Assembly (NCBI GenBank): GCA_905205855.1
Contig: CAJLFL010000084.1
Coordinates: forward strand, 1-7,794
Reading direction: 5' to 3'
DNA from: an uncultured Eubacteriales bacterium
Lineage (GTDB): Bacteria; Bacillota; Clostridia; Monoglobales; Monoglobaceae
Length of the DNA: 7,794 bases
The notes under the pieces were generated by a model. The model was given only the letters and a program-made list of their open reading frames with translations, did not search any database and had not been told where the DNA came from. Both the position numbers and the translations under genes were made by a program. This document shows, piece by piece, positions 5,309-7,794 of this stretch (within the stretch, counting starts at the first letter, position 1; each line of letters opens with the position of its first letter).

Positions 5309-7726
5309 TTATTTTCCTTTTGCGGTAACAGAGGTTTTAGGCTCATCCCCCGCAAGTATTGTTTCTATATAGGTCATGTCTTTCTTCAGTGGCTGTTTAT
5401 TTGGCTTGCTTGACGGCATAAGGACGGCTTCAAGAACCTTGTCCATATTTTTTGCAAATACAAAATGAATATTGTCTTTAACCTTTGCCGGAAGCTCGTC
5501 ATAGTCAGGCTTGTTCTCATACGGAATAACAATCGTTTTTATGCCGATTCTGAATGCGGCAAGAGTTTTTTCTTTAAGTCCGCCTATAGGCAGCACTCTG
5601 CCGCGCAATGTGATTTCGCCTGTCATGGCGGCAAGATGGTTTACAGGTCTGCCGCTGAGAGCGGAAATAAGTGCGGTTGCCATTGTAATTCCGGCTGAAG
5701 GCCCGTCCTTTGGAATTGCGCCTTCGGGAACGTGAATGTGTATGTCTGTTTTTTTATAAAAATCCTGAGGGATACCATATTTAAACGTACACGAGCGCAC
5801 ATAGCTGAGCGCGGTTTTGGCAGATTCCTGCATGACATCACCGAGATTGCCGGTAAGCTCAAGCTTACCGTTTCCGGGCATCGTGTTGACCTCTATACAA
5901 AGCGTATCGCCGCCGCTTTCTGTCCATGCAAGACCTGTTACAATACCAATTTGATTATGAGAATCGGTTTTTTCGTAATGATAAACCGGTTTGCCGAGAA
6001 AATCGCTGAGATTTTTTGTGCCGATATTTACGGACTCAGATTTTCCGGTAGTAATCTGCACTGCTGTCTTGCGGCAAATTTGAGCAATTCTGCGTTCTAA
6101 AGAGCGCACGCCCGACTCTCTGGTATAGTTTTCCGTTATCATTTGCAGAGCAGAGGAGGAGATTTTAAGCTGAGAAGCCTTTAAACCGTGAAGTCTGCGC
6201 TGTTTGGGAATAAGATGTTTTTTGGCTATTTCGGCTTTTTCCTCATATGTATATCCGCCGACTTCAATTATGTCCATGCGGTCAAGCAGCGGATGCGGAA
6301 TAGTGTCAAGTGAATTTGCGGTAGCTATGAATATTGTATCCGAAAGGTCAAAAGGCAGCTCAATAAAATGATCTCTGAAGCTTTTATTCTGTTCGGGATC
6401 AAATACCTCAAGCATGGCAGAGGCAGGATCGCCGCTGTAATCTCTTGACATTTTGTCAATTTCATCAAAAAGCATAAGAGGATTGCTGCTGCCTGCCTGT
6501 TTTAATGCCACTATGATTCTTCCCGGCATTGCGCCTATATAGGTCTTTCGGTGACCCCGTATCTCGGATTCGTTCTGAACTCCGCCGAGGCTTATGCGTG
6601 TGTATTTGCGTCCGAGAGCCTCTGCAAGAGAAACAGCAATAGAGGTCTTGCCTGTTCCGGGAGGCCCGACAAGGCACAAAATGTTACTTTTGGGGTGACC
6701 TGACAGCTTGCGTACGGCTATATATTCTATAATGCGCTCCTTGACCTTATCAAGACCGCAGTGGTCACGGTCAAGTATCGCTTTGGCTTCTTCCGGATCA
6801 AGGCGGTCATCGGTTTTTTTGTCCCACGGAAGTGACAGGACTGTTTCTATATAGTTTTGAATAACGCCGTATTCCTGAGAGTGCGGATGTGTACCGCTGA
6901 GTTTATTAAATTCTTCTTCAAGCTTATCCTTTACATATTGCGGCAGACTGCGGCTTTCGATTTCTGAGCGGTATTTGTTTATGTCACGGTCAGAAGCCTC
7001 ACCGTCGCCAAGTTCTTCATGAATTACTTTAAGCTTTTCGCGCAGGACATATTCACGCTGATTATCGTCAAGGTTGGATTGAACCTTGTCCATAATTTGT
7101 CTTTCTATGCTTAATATATCAACCTCATTTGAAAGAATTGCAATAAGACGTTCCAAACGTGAATCAATCCTGAGTTCATCCAAAACCTCCTGTTTAAGTT
7201 GAGGTTTCAGAGGAAAGTTTGACGCGATAACGTCTGCCATCTCACCGGGATTTTCTATTGCAAGCAATGATGTAAGTGTTTCCGGTGAAAAGCGGTCATA
7301 TAAATCCAAAAATTCTTCGGTAAGCTTATAAAGACGGCGGGTGAGAACCTGCAGCTGTAAGTCATCCTCGCAGGGAATGTCGTCAAGGCGCGTTACGTTC
7401 ACAAGCGCAAACTGACCGTTGTCCGTAAAACGCGTGATGCGTCCGCGTGAAATGCCCTCAATAAGTATTCTTACATTTCCGTCCGGCAGATTAAGAATCT
7501 GTTTTATTTCAGCAACAGCGCCGACTTTTGCAAGATCTTCGCGGATAGGTTCTTCAACAGTTATGTCGTTTTGATAACACAAAAACGCTGTTTTACCCGT
7601 TTCCATTGCATAACGGACAGCAGCTATTGACTTCGGACGTCCAACATCAAAATGCAGAGTTGCTCCGGGAAATACTGTCAGTCCGCGCAGAGGAATCAGC
7701 GGTAAAGACATTCTGTTTTTTAACAT
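5309..7726 (-). CDS. lon: ATP-dependent protease Lon (LonA type)
   Basis: Lon is a cytosolic AAA+ serine protease, normally hexameric, that unfolds and degrades misfolded and certain regulatory proteins. This 805-residue protein has the full LonA layout. An N-terminal substrate-binding LAN domain (about 7-200, starting SLPLIPLRGLTVFPG) is followed by a helical linker (about 200-300) and the AAA+ module. The module shows Walker A GPPGTGKT (354-361), Walker B LMLFDEID (417-424), sensor-1 N471, R483 as probable arginine finger and R541 in the sensor-2 region. In the C-terminal protease domain, PKDGPSAG (672-679) carries the catalytic serine S677, and GGLKEK (715-720) the partner lysine K720. A polar tail of about 35 residues follows the conserved core. 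The first ATG has only a weak AGG site nine bases upstream; the ATG at codon 6 has none, so the longer start was kept. Confidence 0.98.
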   Translation of the reverse strand: MLKNRMSLPLIPLRGLTVFPGATLHFDVGRPKSIAAVRYAMETGKTAFLCYQNDITVEEPIREDLAKVGAVAEIKQILNLPDGNVRILIEGISRGRITRFTDNGQFALVNVTRLDDIPCEDDLQLQVLTRRLYKLTEEFLDLYDRFSPETLTSLLAIENPGEMADVIASNFPLKPQLKQEVLDELRIDSRLERLIAILSNEVDILSIERQIMDKVQSNLDDNQREYVLREKLKVIHEELGDGEASDRDINKYRSEIESRSLPQYVKDKLEEEFNKLSGTHPHSQEYGVIQNYIETVLSLPWDKKTDDRLDPEEAKAILDRDHCGLDKVKERIIEYIAVRKLSGHPKSNILCLVGPPGTGKTSIAVSLAEALGRKYTRISLGGVQNESEIRGHRKTYIGAMPGRIIVALKQAGSSNPLMLFDEIDKMSRDYSGDPASAMLEVFDPEQNKSFRDHFIELPFDLSDTIFIATANSLDTIPHPLLDRMDIIEVGGYTYEEKAEIAKKHLIPKQRRLHGLKASQLKISSSALQMITENYTRESGVRSLERRIAQICRKTAVQITTGKSESVNIGTKNLSDFLGKPVYHYEKTDSHNQIGIVTGLAWTESGGDTLCIEVNTMPGNGKLELTGNLGDVMQESAKTALSYVRSCTFKYGIPQDFYKKTDIHIHVPEGAIPKDGPSAGITMATALISALSGRPVNHLAAMTGEITLRGRVLPIGGLKEKTLAAFRIGIKTIVIPYENKPDYDELPAKVKDNIHFVFAKNMDKVLEAVLMPSSKPNKQPLKKDMTYIETILAGDEPKTSVTAKGK

Positions 7727-7735
7727 ATATATAAA

Positions 7736-7740
7736 CCTGA
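7736..7740 (-). promoter_or_regulatory. Weak lon ribosome binding site
   Basis: The minus strand reads TCAGG, then nine A/T-rich bases, then ATG at 7726. Only AGG matches a Shine-Dalgarno core, much poorer than the sites of the four genes downstream. The A/T-rich leader may help initiation. Confidence 0.45.
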
Positions 7741-7754
7741 TTTCGTTTCATATA

Positions 7755-7794
7755 ATTATAGTCATCTCAATATTATACTATGATGACGAAAAAA
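7755..7794 (-). promoter_or_regulatory. Probable lon operon promoter region with two -10 boxes
   Basis: Two perfect TATAAT boxes lie on the minus strand at 7772-7777 and 7755-7760, 17 bases apart. For the upstream box, a 17-base spacer would reach exactly the window edge, so its -35 box would be outside the sequence given. The downstream box has only TCATAG at the right distance, a poor -35. Starts would be near 7765 or 7748, giving leaders of about 40 or 22 nt. No CIRCE (HrcA) or CtsR heptad repeats, the usual heat-shock operators of Firmicutes, were seen in the visible part. Confidence 0.5.
7761..7787. repeat. Spaced inverted repeat around the lon -10 box
   Basis: GTCATC (7761-7766) and GATGAC (7782-7787) are perfect inverted copies separated by 15 bases. 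Their centres are 21 bp apart, about two helical turns, and they bracket the TATAAT at 7772-7777. The geometry suits a dimeric repressor, but the arms are short and no known operator is recognised. Confidence 0.35.

Noticed and set aside
5732..6100. Plus-strand 122-codon frame inside lon
   Set aside because: It lies wholly antisense to the conserved Lon AAA+/protease region, with no start signals and no recognisable domain.
6465..6677. Minus-strand 70-codon frame inside lon
   Set aside because: It is an out-of-frame reading of the Walker A/B region of lon. The composition (Arg, Ser, Cys, Gln) is typical of a frame shadow.
7727..7794. CIRCE or CtsR heat-shock operator upstream of lon
   Set aside because: I looked for TTAGCACTC/GAGTGCTAA arms and GGTCAAA heptads in the visible upstream region and found none.

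Overview
The window reads as a chromosomal housekeeping segment from a Gram-positive, probably clostridial (Bacillota/Firmicutes) bacterium. Support comes from moderate, A/T-leaning base composition (judged by eye, not counted), strong AGGAGG-type ribosome binding sites, sigma-A-like promoters with 17-bp spacers, the lon-ysxC gene pair known from Bacillus, and the adjacent hisS-aspS pair common in Firmicutes. Genus cannot be assigned from this.

All recognised genes lie on the minus strand. In order of transcription, from high to low coordinates: lon (ATP-dependent protease, 7726-5309), ysxC/engB (ribosome-assembly GTPase, 5285-4638), hisS (4645-3389), aspS (3358-1538) and tyrS (1519-296). Gaps are 23 bp, an 8-bp overlap, 30 bp and 18 bp, so this looks like one co-transcribed unit driven from the A/T-rich region at 7727-7794. 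That region holds two TATAAT boxes and a spaced inverted repeat. The genes share a translation and proteostasis theme: Lon removes misfolded protein, YsxC helps assemble the large ribosomal subunit, and three synthetases charge tRNA-His, tRNA-Asp and tRNA-Tyr. All five proteins look intact, with their catalytic motifs present.

The only unconventional part is positions 1-295, beyond tyrS. Just after the tyrS stop is a set of three complementary 8-base arms that can form two mutually exclusive hairpins. Next come a good sigma-A-like promoter (TTGAAA, 17 bp, TATTAT), a 10-bp stem-loop flanked by C5 runs, and a clean intrinsic terminator with a GAAA loop. Together these look like a free-standing small RNA gene of about 95 nt on the minus strand. 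Immediately after the terminator, a second promoter (TGGACA, 17 bp, TATAAT) and a strong ribosome binding site lead into a new gene of which only the first four codons (M-K-Q-K) lie in the window.

No tRNA, rRNA, CRISPR array, insertion sequence, prophage or attachment site was seen. The best candidate for something undescribed is the putative small RNA. The rest is ordinary core genome.
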